In this document: positions 47,434 to 56,654 of the stretch, piece by piece
How positions within the stretch are numbered: position 1 is the first letter of the stretch
How the letters are laid out: each line of letters opens with the position of its first letter
NCBI RefSeq assembly: GCF_017599385.1
Contig: NZ_JAGFPK010000002.1
Coordinates: 434,001 to 498,000, forward strand
Reading direction: 5' to 3'
Length of the DNA stretch: 64,000 nt
Source of the DNA: Ciceribacter sp. L1K22
Lineage (GTDB): Bacteria; Pseudomonadota; Alphaproteobacteria; Rhizobiales; Rhizobiaceae
Position numbers and translations under genes: made by a program
The notes under the pieces: generated by a model
Seen by the model: only the letters and a program-made list of their open reading frames with translations
What the model was told of the DNA's origin: nothing
Databases searched by the model: none

Positions 47434-48858
47434 ATGGACACCCAGATGCTGATCGGCTCGCAATTCGTCGCCGGCACCGAAACGGAAGAGAAAATCCTGA
47501 ACCCGAAGACCGGCGAGACCATTCTCGATCTGCCGGAGGCCTCGCTGTCGCAGATCGACTCCGCCGCCGATGCCGCGGAAAAGGCCTTCGACAGCTGGGC
47601 CGCGACGACACCGGGTCAGCGGTCTGCCTACCTTCTGCAGATCGCCGATGCGATCGAAAAGGATGCCGATGCCTTTGCGGCGCTCGAAGCACTCAATTGC
47701 GGCAAGCCGATCAACGCCGTACGCAACGATGAGATCCCCGCGATCGTCGATTGCTACCGCTTCTTCGCCGGCGCGATCCGCACGCTCCATGCCCCCGTCG
47801 CTGCCGAATATCTGCCGGGCTTCACCTCGATGGTCCGCCGCGATCCCGTGGGCGTCATCGGTTCGATCGCCCCCTGGAACTACCCGCTGATGATGATGGC
47901 CTGGAAGCTCGCACCCGCGATCGCCGCCGGCAACACGGTCGTCTTCAAGCCGTCGGAGCAGACGCCGCTCACCGCCCTCAAGATGGCGAAACTGATGGCC
48001 GACATCCTGCCGGAGGGCGTCGTCAACGTCGTGCTGGGCCGCGGCGAAAGCGTCGGCAACGCCATCATCAACCACCCGAAGATCTCGATGGTCTCGATCA
48101 CCGGCGACATCGCCACCGGCAAGAAGGTTCTGGCCGCCGCCTCGAAGACGGTGAAGCGCACCCATCTCGAACTCGGCGGCAAGGCCCCCGTGATCATCTA
48201 CGACGATGCCGACATCGACGCGGTCGTCTCGGCGATCCGCACCTTCGGCTACTACAATGCCGGGCAGGACTGCACCGCAGCCTGCCGCATCTATGCCGCC
48301 GACAAGGTCTACGAGAGGTTCGTCGCGGACCTCGCGTCTGCCGTCTCGACGTTGAAGTACAACCAGGCAGACGATACTGAAAACGAGATCGGCCCGCTGA
48401 TTTCCAAGCGCCAGCGAGACCGGGTCGAAAGCTTCGTCACCCGCGCCGCCGAGCACAAGCACATGCAGGTCGTCGCCGGCGGTAAGCTGGGATCGGACAA
48501 GGGCTTCTTCTACGCCCCGACCGTGATCGCCGGCGCAACGCAGGACGACGAGATCGTCCGGCGCGAGGTCTTCGGCCCGGTCGTCTCCGTCACCCGGTTC
48601 TCCGATGTCGACCAGGCCGTCACCTGGGCCAACGACAGCGACTACGGTCTGGCATCCTCCGTCTGGACCAAGGACATCTCGCGCGCCATGCAGACGGCGG
48701 CGAAGCTCCGCTACGGCTGCACCTGGATCAACACCCACTTCATGCTCTGCAATGAAATGCCCCACGGCGGCATGAAGCAATCCGGCTACGGCAAGGACAT
48801 GTCCGTATACGCCCTGGAAGACTACACCGCGGTCCGCCACGTGATGATCGCGCACTGA
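47434..48858 (+). CDS. patD: gamma-aminobutyraldehyde dehydrogenase (PatD-like)
   Basis: The 474-residue NAD-dependent aldehyde dehydrogenase has the catalytic cysteine in [15 protein letters not shown] (about 277), the glutamate in [10 protein letters not shown] (about 247), and the C-terminal motif [16 protein letters not shown]. The sequence [20 protein letters not shown] and [10 protein letters not shown] closely match E. coli PatD/YdcW. It oxidises 4-aminobutanal, from putrescine, to GABA. GAGGGAG precedes the ATG. Last gene of the ydc-like operon, followed by a terminator. Confidence 0.92.
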   Translation: MDTQMLIGSQFVAGTETEEKILNPKTGETILDLPEASLSQIDSAADAAEKAFDSWAATTPGQRSAYLLQIADAIEKDADAFAALEALNCGKPINAVRNDEIPAIVDCYRFFAGAIRTLHAPVAAEYLPGFTSMVRRDPVGVIGSIAPWNYPLMMMAWKLAPAIAAGNTVVFKPSEQTPLTALKMAKLMADILPEGVVNVVLGRGESVGNAIINHPKISMVSITGDIATGKKVLAAASKTVKRTHLELGGKAPVIIYDDADIDAVVSAIRTFGYYNAGQDCTAACRIYAADKVYERFVADLASAVSTLKYNQADDTENEIGPLISKRQRDRVESFVTRAAEHKHMQVVAGGKLGSDKGFFYAPTVIAGATQDDEIVRREVFGPVVSVTRFSDVDQAVTWANDSDYGLASSVWTKDISRAMQTAAKLRYGCTWINTHFMLCNEMPHGGMKQSGYGKDMSVYALEDYTAVRHVMIAH

Positions 48859-48877
48859 GATCATCTGCATAGTTCAT

Positions 48878-48909
48878 GAAAGGCCCTCCGGGGCCTTTCT
48901 TCGTTTTGC
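48878..48909 (+). terminator. rho-independent terminator of the ydc-like operon
   Basis: GAAAGGCCC pairs with GGGCCTTTC around a four-base loop and is followed by TTCGTTTTG, about 20 bases past the patD stop. Confidence 0.88.
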
Positions 48910-49005
48910 CCGGCGCGCCTCAGCATCGCATTTACCTTTGCGGTCGATAATCCGTGAGCCCCTCGGGCGGATCGTTTATGCTCCGTCCGATCAACGGAGT
49001 TTTCC

Positions 49006-49701
49006 ATGCGCCTTCTCGCCACGCTGATGCTAGTGACGACCGCCCTCGCCGCGCCAATGACACACGCGCAGGAGCCTTATGTGGTGCCGGCACCCGATAT
49101 CTACGGCAACTCGACCGACGACGCCGCGATCCGGCATATCCTCGGCCTTACGCCCGGACAGACGCTCAATATCTGGTCCGGACCCGGAAACACGTTCCGT
49201 GTCATCGGCGTGCTGGAAGAAGGCGCGCCGGTCCGCAATCTCGGCTGCCGCGAACGCGACGGCGGCTACTGGTGCCGCGTCTCCACCTATGACCGCCCGC
49301 GCATCAGCGGATGGGTCAATGGCCGCTATGTCTCGGACGAATATGTCGATCCGGGTCCGGGCGGCACCTATCCGCCACCGGACGATGGCCGCTATCCGGA
49401 ACCCTATCAGCCACCGGTGATGCCGGGACGGTATGATCAGGTCGGCAACGTCAACTGCCGTTTCGATCCCGACCCGCGCCTCTTCCGCTGCCGCTTCGGC
49501 CTTCAGCGACAGGGCACGACAGCGCTCATCGACATCCAGACGCCGCAGGGCTTCACCCGCCAGCTGCAATACCGCGCCGGCCGCTTCCAGAGCACCGACG
49601 GCACGGAAGTCCGCTCCCGCAAACAGGGCGGCGACGCCGTCGTCACGGTCGGCGGTTACGAGACGTACTTCGTACCGGATGACGTCGTGCTGGACTGGTA
49701 A
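49006..49701 (+). CDS. secreted SH3-domain protein
   Basis: The 231-residue protein has a signal peptide (MRLLATLMLVTTALAAPMTHA, 21 residues) and a bacterial SH3 domain (about 48-103: LNIWSGPGNTFRVIGVLEEGAPVRNLGCRER, then WCRVSTYDRPRISGWVNGRYVS). A Pro/Gly/Tyr-rich linker leads to a second, beta-rich part from about residue 145 with a Cys pair in NCRFDPDPRLFRCRFG. Such proteins act in the periplasm, often binding cell wall. No partner is apparent from neighbours. Confidence 0.8.
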   Translation: MRLLATLMLVTTALAAPMTHAQEPYVVPAPDIYGNSTDDAAIRHILGLTPGQTLNIWSGPGNTFRVIGVLEEGAPVRNLGCRERDGGYWCRVSTYDRPRISGWVNGRYVSDEYVDPGPGGTYPPPDDGRYPEPYQPPVMPGRYDQVGNVNCRFDPDPRLFRCRFGLQRQGTTALIDIQTPQGFTRQLQYRAGRFQSTDGTEVRSRKQGGDAVVTVGGYETYFVPDDVVLDW

Positions 49702-49718
49702 CCGGCTCAAATGGAAAC

Positions 49719-49744
49719 GACGCCTCACCGGGTGGTGAGACGCC
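49719..49744 (-). terminator. imperfect stem-loop after the transaldolase gene
   Basis: An 11-base imperfect stem around loop GGGT (core CTCACC/GGTGAG) is followed on the minus strand by GTTTCCATTT. It lies between the convergent SH3-protein and transaldolase genes; a weak terminator is likely. Confidence 0.5.
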
Positions 49745-49768
49745 GCATCGACTAAAGGTTCCGAAAGA

Positions 49769-50725
49769 TCAGACGGCAAGCGCCTTGGCGATCTGACCGC
49801 GCAGCGTATCCATGTCCTTGGCAAAGCCCCGGATACCCTCTGCGAGCTTTTCAGTCGCCATGGCGTCCTGGTTCATCGCCCAGCGGAACGTCTTTTCATC
49901 AAGAGAAACCAGCGGCTCGGCGGATGCCTTTTCCGGCGACAAGACGCGCGGCAGGTTGCCTTCGGCGGCATTCAGTTCGTCGAGCAGGTTCGGCGCAATC
50001 GTCAGGCGGTCGCAGCCGGCCAGTGCCTCGATCTCTCCGGCATTGCGGAAGGAAGCGCCCATGACGATCGTCTCAATGCCATTGGCCTTGTAGTAATTGT
50101 AGATCGAACGGACCGAAAGCACGCCCGGATCGGTCTCCGACGTATAATTCTCACCGGTCGACTTCTTGTACCAGTCGAGAATACGCCCGACGAAGGGCGA
50201 GATCAGGAACACCTTGGCTTCCGCGCAAGCGATCGCCTGGGCCTTGGAGAACAGAAGCGTCAGGTTGCAGTCGATGCCTTCGCTCTGCAGAACTTCGGCC
50301 GCGCGAATGCCTTCCCATGTGGAGGCGAGCTTGATCAGGATGCGGTCCCGCTCGATGCCACGTTCCTTGTAGCCGGCGATGATCCCATGAGCCTTCGCGA
50401 TCGACGCCTTGGTGTCGAAGGACAGGTCGGCGTCCACTTCGGTCGAGACTCGTCCCGGCACCAATTCAGCAAGTGCCGCACCGACAGAAATCGCCAGACG
50501 GTCTGCGATGGCGCCGATAACGGCCTCTTGGTCGCCACCCTTGGCCTTGCCCCAGGCGATTGCTTCTTTGAAGGCATCTGCGAAAGCGTCGGTGCCAAGC
50601 GCCTTGAGAACGATCGAGGGGTTGGTCGTGCAGTCGACGGGCTTGAGGCGGCGGACGGCTTCGATGTCGCCCGTGTCGGCGACAACAGTCGTCATGGCGC
50701 GAAGCTGTTCGAGTTTGGAGGTCAT
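49769..50725 (-). CDS. tal: transaldolase
   Basis: The 318-residue enzyme of the pentose phosphate pathway moves a dihydroxyacetone unit between sugar phosphates. It has the family start [18 protein letters not shown], the cofactor-free Schiff-base lysine in [18 protein letters not shown] (about 131) and [13 protein letters not shown]. The length fits TalB. The divergent gene is a SorC-type sugar-binding regulator, so expression probably responds to a sugar phosphate. It would process xylulose 5-phosphate made by the xyl genes in this window. Confidence 0.96.
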   Translation of the reverse strand: MTSKLEQLRAMTTVVADTGDIEAVRRLKPVDCTTNPSIVLKALGTDAFADAFKEAIAWGKAKGGDQEAVIGAIADRLAISVGAALAELVPGRVSTEVDADLSFDTKASIAKAHGIIAGYKERGIERDRILIKLASTWEGIRAAEVLQSEGIDCNLTLLFSKAQAIACAEAKVFLISPFVGRILDWYKKSTGENYTSETDPGVLSVRSIYNYYKANGIETIVMGASFRNAGEIEALAGCDRLTIAPNLLDELNAAEGNLPRVLSPEKASAEPLVSLDEKTFRWAMNQDAMATEKLAEGIRGFAKDMDTLRGQIAKALAV

Positions 50726-50882
50726 TGGGAGGATCCTTCGGGTGACGTCTGTGACCTGCAGGCACGGGGATCATCCCCACGCCTGAATTGCCCCGACTAT
50801 CGCCATCACCCTTGGACGAAGTCAAGACATTTGTCTGCATCATTTGACATAAGTTTCAAGTCGGCCGATAGTTCCAGCTGAT

Positions 50883-51884
50883 GTGGATTCACTGTACGGA
50901 ACCTACTTGGCCAAACTTCGGCGCGATACCAACACCACCTATACCGAGGCGTCCTCGCTGAGGCTGCGGGCGGCGTGGCTCTATTACAACGAGGGCATGA
51001 CCCAGAAGGACGTCGCAGACCGGCTGGGGATCAGCCGCTCCACCGTCATCCGCATGCTCGACGAGGCGCTGAGGCGGGCCGAGGTGCAGATCTGGATCAG
51101 CGACGATATCGGTGACTGCGTCGAGCTCTCCTTGAAGCTGGAAAAGGCGTTCGGTCTCGACGAGGCCGTCGTCGTCCCCACCCCTGAAAAGCAGGATGCG
51201 GCCGCGCTGGCCAAAGCTGTCGGTTTGGCGCTCGGCCAGTTCCTCACCGAGGTCGTCAGCGACGACATGACGATCGGCGTCGGCTGGGGCCGCACCATGA
51301 CAGCCTCGCTGTCCGGCTTCCGCCCGCCGCGCCGGGAAAACTGCAAGGTTGTCTCGCTTCTGGGCGGCATCGTGGCCGTGCACCAGACCAACCCGATCGA
51401 CTACACCTGGCGGCTCGCAAGCCAACTGGGCGCCGAATGCTACATGTTCCTCGCCCCGCTTCTGGTCGACAGCGTCGCCACCAAGCGCGCCCTCATCGAC
51501 CAGTGTGGCCTGAAGACCATCTACGATCTGGCCGAAGAGCTCGATCTAGCGATCGTTTCCTGCGGCGATATCGGCCCACATTCCACATCGCTGTCGGAAG
51601 GCTTCATCAGCAACAGGACGCTGAAGGAACTGATTGCCGCCGGCTGCGTCTGCGACACGATGTTCAATTTCCTCGACGCCGAAGGCCGCGCGGTCGATCA
51701 TGAAATCAACGAGCGGGTGATGTCCGTCGACCTCGATACGCTGAGGAAAGCCCGCCACATCGTCATCGCCTCCGGCGGCGCCCATCGCGCCATCCCGATC
51801 CACGCCACGATGAAACGCATCGGCTGTAACACGCTGATCACCGACGAGGCGGCGGCGAGGGAGTTGTTGAGGCTGGCGGAGTAA
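50883..51884 (+). CDS. SorC/DeoR-type sugar-binding transcriptional regulator
   Basis: The 333-residue protein has an N-terminal helix-turn-helix (LRAAWLYYNEGMTQKDVADRLGISRSTVIRMLDEA, about 27-61) and a SorC sugar-phosphate-binding domain with IGVGWGRTM, VVSLLGGIV and VIASGGAHRAIPIHATMK. The likely start is GTG at 50883. The 157-base gap to tal has a GACATTTGTC/TTTGACATAAGT stretch (about 50830-50860) that could be its operator. It probably senses a phosphorylated sugar and controls tal. Confidence 0.88.
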   Translation: MDSLYGTYLAKLRRDTNTTYTEASSLRLRAAWLYYNEGMTQKDVADRLGISRSTVIRMLDEALRRAEVQIWISDDIGDCVELSLKLEKAFGLDEAVVVPTPEKQDAAALAKAVGLALGQFLTEVVSDDMTIGVGWGRTMTASLSGFRPPRRENCKVVSLLGGIVAVHQTNPIDYTWRLASQLGAECYMFLAPLLVDSVATKRALIDQCGLKTIYDLAEELDLAIVSCGDIGPHSTSLSEGFISNRTLKELIAAGCVCDTMFNFLDAEGRAVDHEINERVMSVDLDTLRKARHIVIASGGAHRAIPIHATMKRIGCNTLITDEAAARELLRLAE

Positions 51885-51916
51885 CGGAAAGCGTTAAACC
51901 CGTCGAGTCGAGCCCA

Positions 51917-52201
51917 TCATTCGTCGGGCCACAGTCTCGCCCCATGCTGAACGAAAAGGACTTCGATGCTGTCATCTCGAACACGATAGGCCACGACGTA
52001 GGGAGTGCCGGGCAAGACCAGCTCTCTCGTCCCGGGAATATCCCCTCTTCGACCTATAAAAGGATTGTCGAGGAGAAGTTGACCGGTCTTGCTGTGGATT
52101 TCATTGACGATACGATAGGCCGCGCTCGGGTTTCGATCCCCGATATAATCTCCAATAGCCGCCAGTTCCCCTAGATATCGCCGCGTCCAGACGACTTTCA
52201 T
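51917..52201 (-). CDS. type II toxin of the RelE/ParE superfamily
   Basis: The 94-residue basic protein has the ParE-like layout: VVWTRRYLGELAAIGDYIGDRNPSAAYRIVNEI, then PFIGRRGDIPGTRELVLPGTPYVVAYRVRDDSIEVLFVQHG at the C-terminus. ParE members poison gyrase, RelE members cleave mRNA at ribosomes. It lies five bases after the antitoxin gene on the same strand, the usual antitoxin-first order. Confidence 0.88.
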   Translation of the reverse strand: MKVVWTRRYLGELAAIGDYIGDRNPSAAYRIVNEIHSKTGQLLLDNPFIGRRGDIPGTRELVLPGTPYVVAYRVRDDSIEVLFVQHGARLWPDE

Positions 52202-52206
52202 TGTCG

Positions 52207-52443
52207 TCAGGAACCGGAGTACCGGTTCAGAACCAAAGCGATCTCTTCATCAGAAGCAAACTCTCCATTATCTGCCTCATCAACACCGGCCTGCACCCCC
52301 GCGATCCATCTTTCCTGCCATGCGAGAGACCGGCCGTGAGCCAGCGCATCCTCGATAATCTGTCGGCGGGTCAACTGGGCACGTTCGGCCAGAAGGTCGA
52401 TTCGACGATCTATATCTTCAGAGAGTTCTACTCGATCTTTCAT
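52207..52443 (-). CDS. ribbon-helix-helix antitoxin (ParD/CopG-like)
   Basis: The 78-residue protein has a short beta strand and two helices at the N-terminus (DRVELSEDIDRRIDLLAERAQLTRRQIIEDALAHG), typical of ribbon-helix-helix DNA-binding antitoxins, and an acidic C-terminal tail that would wrap the toxin. It precedes the toxin gene by five bases. Such antitoxins repress their own operon. Confidence 0.83.
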   Translation of the reverse strand: MKDRVELSEDIDRRIDLLAERAQLTRRQIIEDALAHGRSLAWQERWIAGVQAGVDEADNGEFASDEEIALVLNRYSGS

Positions 52444-52480
52444 GACCTGATATTCTCATATTGAAGCGAGGTCAGCAACC

Positions 52481-53365
52481 TCACCCCTGCCCCGCCTCCC
52501 AGCCCAACATCGCCCGCTTGCGCGTCAGCCCCCAGTGATAGCCAGTCAGCGCGCCGCTCTTGCCGACGGCGCGGTGGCACGGCACGACGAAGGACACGGG
52601 GTTCCGGCCGACAGCGGCTCCCACGGCCCGGCTGGCCGTCGGCTGACCGATCTTCATGGCGATGTCGGAATAGGTGACGGCCTTGCCGAGCGGGATGCGC
52701 AGCAACTGCTCCCACACCCGAAGCTGAAAATCAGTACCGATCATGACTACCCGCAGGGGCTGGTCGCACGACCATTGCGATGGATCGAAGACACGCGTGG
52801 CGTAGGGCGCGGTCGCCTCCTGGTCGGCGACATAGGTGGCAGCGGGCCAACGGGAGGTCATGTCGGCAAGCGCCTCGGGCTCCCTTCCCGGATCCGCGAA
52901 CGCGAGCCCGGCCAGCCCGCGATCGGTCACCATGACAAGCGCGACACCGAAGGGCGACGGATGGAATCCGTAGCGAATCGTTAGCCCCTCTCCCTTGGCT
53001 TTCCACTCACCGGGGCTCATCGCCTCGTGCGTGACGAAAAGGTCGTGCAATCGGCCGGGACCGGACAAACCCAGTTCCAGGGACGCCTCAAGCAAGGGCA
53101 TGCCCTCCGCTCCCAACAATCGCTTTGCGTGGTCGAGCGTCACGGCCTGCAGAAAGGCCTTGGGCGACAGACCTGCCCACCGGGTAAAGACCTTTTGCAA
53201 CTGCGTCGGCGACTGCCCGAGCCGGGCTGCGATCGTCTCCAGCGACGGCTGCTCCCGGTAATCGAGCGTCAGCATCTCGATGACTTGCCGCACGGTGTCG
53301 TAGTCCGAACCTTCAGGCGTGATGTCGATGGTCGTCGAAAGATCGATATGCTGTGCGAGCGTCAT
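52481..53365 (-). CDS. Ada-like O6-methylguanine-DNA methyltransferase with AraC domain, no zinc domain
   Basis: The 294-residue protein has an AraC-type helix-turn-helix (about 25-120: LETIAARLGQSPTQLQKVFTRWAGLSPKAFLQAV) followed by the methyltransferase (active-site SFVVPCHRAVGKSG, about 258-271, with catalytic Cys; also IPLGKAVTYSDIA). The N-terminal methylphosphotriester Cys4 domain of E. coli Ada is absent, so the usual methylation switch is missing. It repairs O6-alkylguanine by transfer to its own cysteine. Regulatory role unclear. Confidence 0.92.
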   Translation of the reverse strand: MTLAQHIDLSTTIDITPEGSDYDTVRQVIEMLTLDYREQPSLETIAARLGQSPTQLQKVFTRWAGLSPKAFLQAVTLDHAKRLLGAEGMPLLEASLELGLSGPGRLHDLFVTHEAMSPGEWKAKGEGLTIRYGFHPSPFGVALVMVTDRGLAGLAFADPGREPEALADMTSRWPAATYVADQEATAPYATRVFDPSQWSCDQPLRVVMIGTDFQLRVWEQLLRIPLGKAVTYSDIAMKIGQPTASRAVGAAVGRNPVSFVVPCHRAVGKSGALTGYHWGLTRKRAMLGWEAGQG

Positions 53366-53455
53366 GGCAAAGTCCTCTTGATGACGCGGATTTCACCATG
53401 CCCGACGGGCGGAAACCACCCGATTCTTGCATATCTAGAGAAAAGCCCTGCCGAA

Positions 53456-53953
53456 CTAGATCCGGCGCTTCGCCGTCGCCAGCGCGCCCTTGAACGCCCG
53501 GGCGAAACTCTCTCGGTCGTCCGGGTTGAGAAACGACCCGATATCTGTCCGCCGTCCCTCGCCCGCCACCGCCATCGAGACGATGCCGATCTCGCTGTGT
53601 CGCTTGACGAAGAAACGCGCCCAGAACGGATTGAAGCGATGCTCGGTCATGCGGCCCGAGGGCGAGAATTTGCGAATGGAAAGATTGGTGCGCGACACCT
53701 CGACCTCTTCGCGCGCCCGTGCGGCACGGTAGTTCAGCCAGAAGGCACCATAGAGCAGGATGAAATCGAGGCCGAAGAACAGCCCGATCGGCCAGGCGCC
53801 TGTGGCAAGGAAAAATCCGCCCTGCACGGCGCAGAGCGCGCCTGTCAGCAGGATCAGGATACGGAAGCCTTTGCGGCCCAGGGAACGGTATGGCACGAGT
53901 TCCGCGAGGAAGATCGGCTTTTCATCCGCCCTGACGAGATTGCCTTCGCTCAT
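53456..53953 (-). CDS. DUF2244 membrane protein
   Basis: The 165-residue protein has two hydrophobic helices (about 27-50 and 54-72, LILLTGALCAVQGGFFLA and IGLFFGLDFILLYGAFWL) followed by a soluble basic C-terminal domain (VEVSRTNLSIRKFSPSGR..., RFNPFWARFFVKRH). This matches DUF2244, a common alphaproteobacterial family of unknown function. It is divergent from nth with only 22 bases between the starts. Confidence 0.87.
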   Translation of the reverse strand: MSEGNLVRADEKPIFLAELVPYRSLGRKGFRILILLTGALCAVQGGFFLATGAWPIGLFFGLDFILLYGAFWLNYRAARAREEVEVSRTNLSIRKFSPSGRMTEHRFNPFWARFFVKRHSEIGIVSMAVAGEGRRTDIGSFLNPDDRESFARAFKGALATAKRRI

Positions 53954-53975
53954 TTTTCCAATCTATAGATCGAGG

Positions 53976-54752
53976 ATGACGAGTCCCAAGCCGAAATCCA
54001 GCACCCAAAACTTGAAAAAGTCAATTCCGGCCCCGGCGCGCCGAAAGCCCGCGTTCCGGTCCGCCTATACGAAGGCGGAGCTGGAAGAGATCTTCCGCCG
54101 CTTTTCGATCCAGAGACCGGAACCGAAGGGCGAACTGGAACATGTGAACCCGTTCACCCTGGTTGTGGCGGTAGCGCTCTCCGCGCAAGCCACAGACGCC
54201 GGCGTAAATAAGGCGACGCGGGCGCTGTTCAAGGTGGCGGACACGCCGCAAAAGATGCTTGAACTCGGTGAGGAGAAGGTCCGCGACTATATCAAGACCA
54301 TCGGCCTCTACCGCAACAAGGCGAAGAACGTCATAGCGCTCAGCCGGATGCTGGTCGACGACTTCGGCGGTGAGGTGCCGAAGACCCGCGAGGAACTCGT
54401 GCGCCTCCCCGGCGTCGGCCGCAAGACCGCCAACGTCGTCATGTCCATGGCCTTCGGCATCCCGACCATCGCCGTTGACACTCACATCTTCCGCATCGGA
54501 AACCGCATCCGGCTTGCACCGGGAAAGACGCCGGACGAGGTGGAGGAGAAGCTCGAGAAGGTCATCCCGAAGCACTACCTCTACCACGCCCATCACTGGC
54601 TAATCCTGCACGGGCGCTACTGTTGCAAGGCGCGGCGTCCCGAATGCGAACGCTGCGTCATCGCCGATATCTGCAAGTCGCCGGAAAAGTCCTGCGACGT
54701 GCCAGCCCCGCTCGTCGAACTGCCGCCGCAGATGATCGGCGCAGCCGACTAG
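53976..54752 (+). CDS. nth: endonuclease III
   Basis: The 258-residue base-excision repair glycosylase/lyase removes oxidised pyrimidines. It shows the helix-hairpin-helix LPGVGRKTANVVMSMAFG with the catalytic Lys, the VDTHIFRIGNRI block with the catalytic Asp, and a [4Fe-4S] cluster motif C-x6-C-x2-C-x5-C near the C-terminus. The N-terminal 30 residues are basic and low-complexity (SPKPKSSTQNLKKSIPAPARRK), longer than in E. coli. Start ATG at 53976 has GAGG directly upstream. Confidence 0.95.
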   Translation: MTSPKPKSSTQNLKKSIPAPARRKPAFRSAYTKAELEEIFRRFSIQRPEPKGELEHVNPFTLVVAVALSAQATDAGVNKATRALFKVADTPQKMLELGEEKVRDYIKTIGLYRNKAKNVIALSRMLVDDFGGEVPKTREELVRLPGVGRKTANVVMSMAFGIPTIAVDTHIFRIGNRIRLAPGKTPDEVEEKLEKVIPKHYLYHAHHWLILHGRYCCKARRPECERCVIADICKSPEKSCDVPAPLVELPPQMIGAAD

Positions 54753-54762
54753 CCGTCGGTGG

Positions 54763-55347
54763 TCACGGCCGGGTCGCCGGCAGGCCGTCGACCAGGGTCC
54801 GGATGGCAATCTCGTACTCGATCCGCCGCCCGCCGGCATGGATTTCTAGCGCTGCCCTGTCGAAGGCGGACGACAGTAGCACCGTCAGCGCATCGAGCCC
54901 CTTCAGCGAACCGCCCGCCTCCTCCAGATAGGCTTTGAGGCCCTCTTTCAAGCGAGCTTCGGACTGCTCCGAGTCGATTTCCGCCAGGGCTCCGATCCCA
55001 AGAACCGCGGGCGCCTCCAGCAACATCAGGCGCGTGCGGCCCGGTTCTCCCATCGCATCGAAGTAAGCCTTCGCGCCAAGCAGCAGGGCTTCGCGCGCGG
55101 TGGCGGTCTCGGCCGATTTCGCCTCGATCATAGCCGCGACGGCCTCCGCTTCGGCCTCGACAACCGCCTGGAACAGCGCCTTCTTGTCCTCGAAATGATG
55201 ATAGAGGGCCCCGCGCGTCACCCCGGCCGCCGACACGATATCTGGCGTCGCGGTATCGGCATACCCCTTCTCGGCGAACAGTGTCCTCGCCGCCGCGACC
55301 AGCGCCTGCCGCGTCTGTTCCATGCGCTCGCGTGTGTTTCTCGCCAT
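54763..55347 (-). CDS. TetR family regulator
   Basis: The 194-residue regulator has the TetR DNA-binding domain (MEQTRQALVAAARTLFAEKGYADTATPDIVSAAGVTRGALYHHFEDKKALF, about 8-58) and a C-terminal ligand domain. I use the ATG at 55347 (MARNTRERM); an ATG at 55401 would put the first operator arm inside the gene. It is convergent with nth and divergent from the VOC-protein gene, with a long inverted repeat between. Confidence 0.9.
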   Translation of the reverse strand: MARNTRERMEQTRQALVAAARTLFAEKGYADTATPDIVSAAGVTRGALYHHFEDKKALFQAVVEAEAEAVAAMIEAKSAETATAREALLLGAKAYFDAMGEPGRTRLMLLEAPAVLGIGALAEIDSEQSEARLKEGLKAYLEEAGGSLKGLDALTVLLSSAFDRAALEIHAGGRRIEYEIAIRTLVDGLPATRP

Positions 55348-55359
55348 ACGATCCTCTTT

Positions 55360-55414
55360 ACATACATTCTGCATGTATGTTAACTGTCCGAATAGATACA
55401 TGCAGAATGTATGT
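55360..55414. promoter_or_regulatory. TetR operator: 19-bp inverted repeat of two palindromes
   Basis: ACATACATTCTGCATGTAT (55360-55378) and its exact reverse complement (55396-55414) face each other across 17 bases. Each arm is itself a palindrome, CATACAT-N5-ATGTATG, so there are two operators with centres 36 bp apart. The pair lies between the TetR gene and the divergent VOC gene and should control both. Confidence 0.88.
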
Positions 55415-55437
55415 TAGTTCGCGATGGAGGGAAAGCG

Positions 55438-55863
55438 ATGAAAACGACCAGCTACTATCCGGTCATCATGACCGACAGGGTCGCGGAAACGGCAACGTTC
55501 TATTGCCGGCATTTCCGCTTCGAACCTCTGTTTGAAAGCGACTGGTACGTCCATCTGCAATCGGCGGAGGATGAGAAAGTCACGCTGGCGATCCTCGATC
55601 GGTCGCATGAAACGGTGCCCGTGCAGGCACGGACCGGCGTTGCCGGCCTCATCCTGAACTTCGAGGTGGAAGACCCGGACTTGGTCTACCAGGATTGCAA
55701 GCGCGCTGGCCTGCCTATCCTCAAGGATTTGACGGACGAGGACTTCGGCCAACGGCACTTCATCACCGCCGACCCGAACGGCGTGCTCATCGACGTCATC
55801 AAGCCGATTCCGCCGAGCGCGGAGTTCGCGGCAATGTACGACGCGGCCGCCTTGCCGACCTGA
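55438..55863 (+). CDS. VOC superfamily (glyoxalase/bleomycin-resistance-like) protein
   Basis: The 141-residue protein has the paired beta-alpha-beta-beta-beta fold of VOC enzymes: [35 protein letters not shown] in the first half, and [21 protein letters not shown] then [20 protein letters not shown] in the second. Members are lyases, dioxygenases or antibiotic-binding proteins. GGAGGG precedes the ATG. Controlled in all likelihood by the divergent TetR. Substrate unknown. Confidence 0.88.
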   Translation: MKTTSYYPVIMTDRVAETATFYCRHFRFEPLFESDWYVHLQSAEDEKVTLAILDRSHETVPVQARTGVAGLILNFEVEDPDLVYQDCKRAGLPILKDLTDEDFGQRHFITADPNGVLIDVIKPIPPSAEFAAMYDAAALPT

Positions 55864-56577
55864 TCAGACCGAGGGCACCGGCTTCCGGGCCGACAGCATC
55901 TTGTGCAGATGCACCATGAAGCTCGCTGCGAAGAGCGGCGTCAGCAGGTTGACGATCGGGATCGCCAGAAACCCAGCGATAACCAATCCGCCGACGAACA
56001 CGGTACCCGAATTCTCAGCCCGGAATCGCCGCGCCTCATCGGTCGAGCGGAACCGCATCGCAGCGAATTCGAAGAACTCGCGACCGAGCAGATAACCGTT
56101 CACCAGAAAGAAGGCGATGATGTTGATGCCAGGCACGAAAAGCAGGAAGAGCGCGACGAGGTTGCCGAGAATGACGACGCCGAAAAATTTCAGCGAGGCG
56201 AGGATCGCCTCGCCCATCGGCATGGCCTTGCCCGGAGGATCGGACGGATAGTCCCGCTTCTCGATCACCTCGGCGACATCGTCAAGGAAGAGACCGGCGA
56301 TGATCGCGCTGACTGAGGACAGCAGCAGTGCCAGGGCCAGGGCGAGACCGATGCTCGCGAAGATGCCGAAGACGAAGGCAAGCCAGCCGGCCCACTCGGG
56401 AAGCTCGGGAAAGAAGGCCTGAATCCACGGCACCACGAAGGCAATGAAGGCCTCGCGGAAGGCAAGCCACAGACCGGCAAGCACCAGCGCCGTCAACCCC
56501 AGCACCTTCCAGAAGACGGACCGTGTTTCCGGCGCAAAGAGATTGCGCAGTGCCAATCCGGCGGCATCAAAAATCAT
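55864..56577 (-). CDS. EI24/CysZ-type membrane protein
   Basis: The 237-residue protein has several long hydrophobic segments (about 25-50, 65-95, 130-160, 197-222) and the family pattern FVPGINIIAFFLVNGYLLGREFFEFAAMRF (about 149-178). CysZ members move sulfate; many EI24 relatives are uncharacterised. It is convergent with the VOC gene with no spacer at all, and follows the nitrilase-type gene on the same strand by 77 bases. Confidence 0.82.
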   Translation of the reverse strand: MIFDAAGLALRNLFAPETRSVFWKVLGLTALVLAGLWLAFREAFIAFVVPWIQAFFPELPEWAGWLAFVFGIFASIGLALALALLLSSVSAIIAGLFLDDVAEVIEKRDYPSDPPGKAMPMGEAILASLKFFGVVILGNLVALFLLFVPGINIIAFFLVNGYLLGREFFEFAAMRFRSTDEARRFRAENSGTVFVGGLVIAGFLAIPIVNLLTPLFAASFMVHLHKMLSARKPVPSV

Positions 56578-56654
56578 CGCAGCCTCGTAAGTTTATGCCA
56601 GCCGCATGTAGGAAGACCGCCAACGGCTCGCAAGACGGCGATCCCGCCAGCAAC

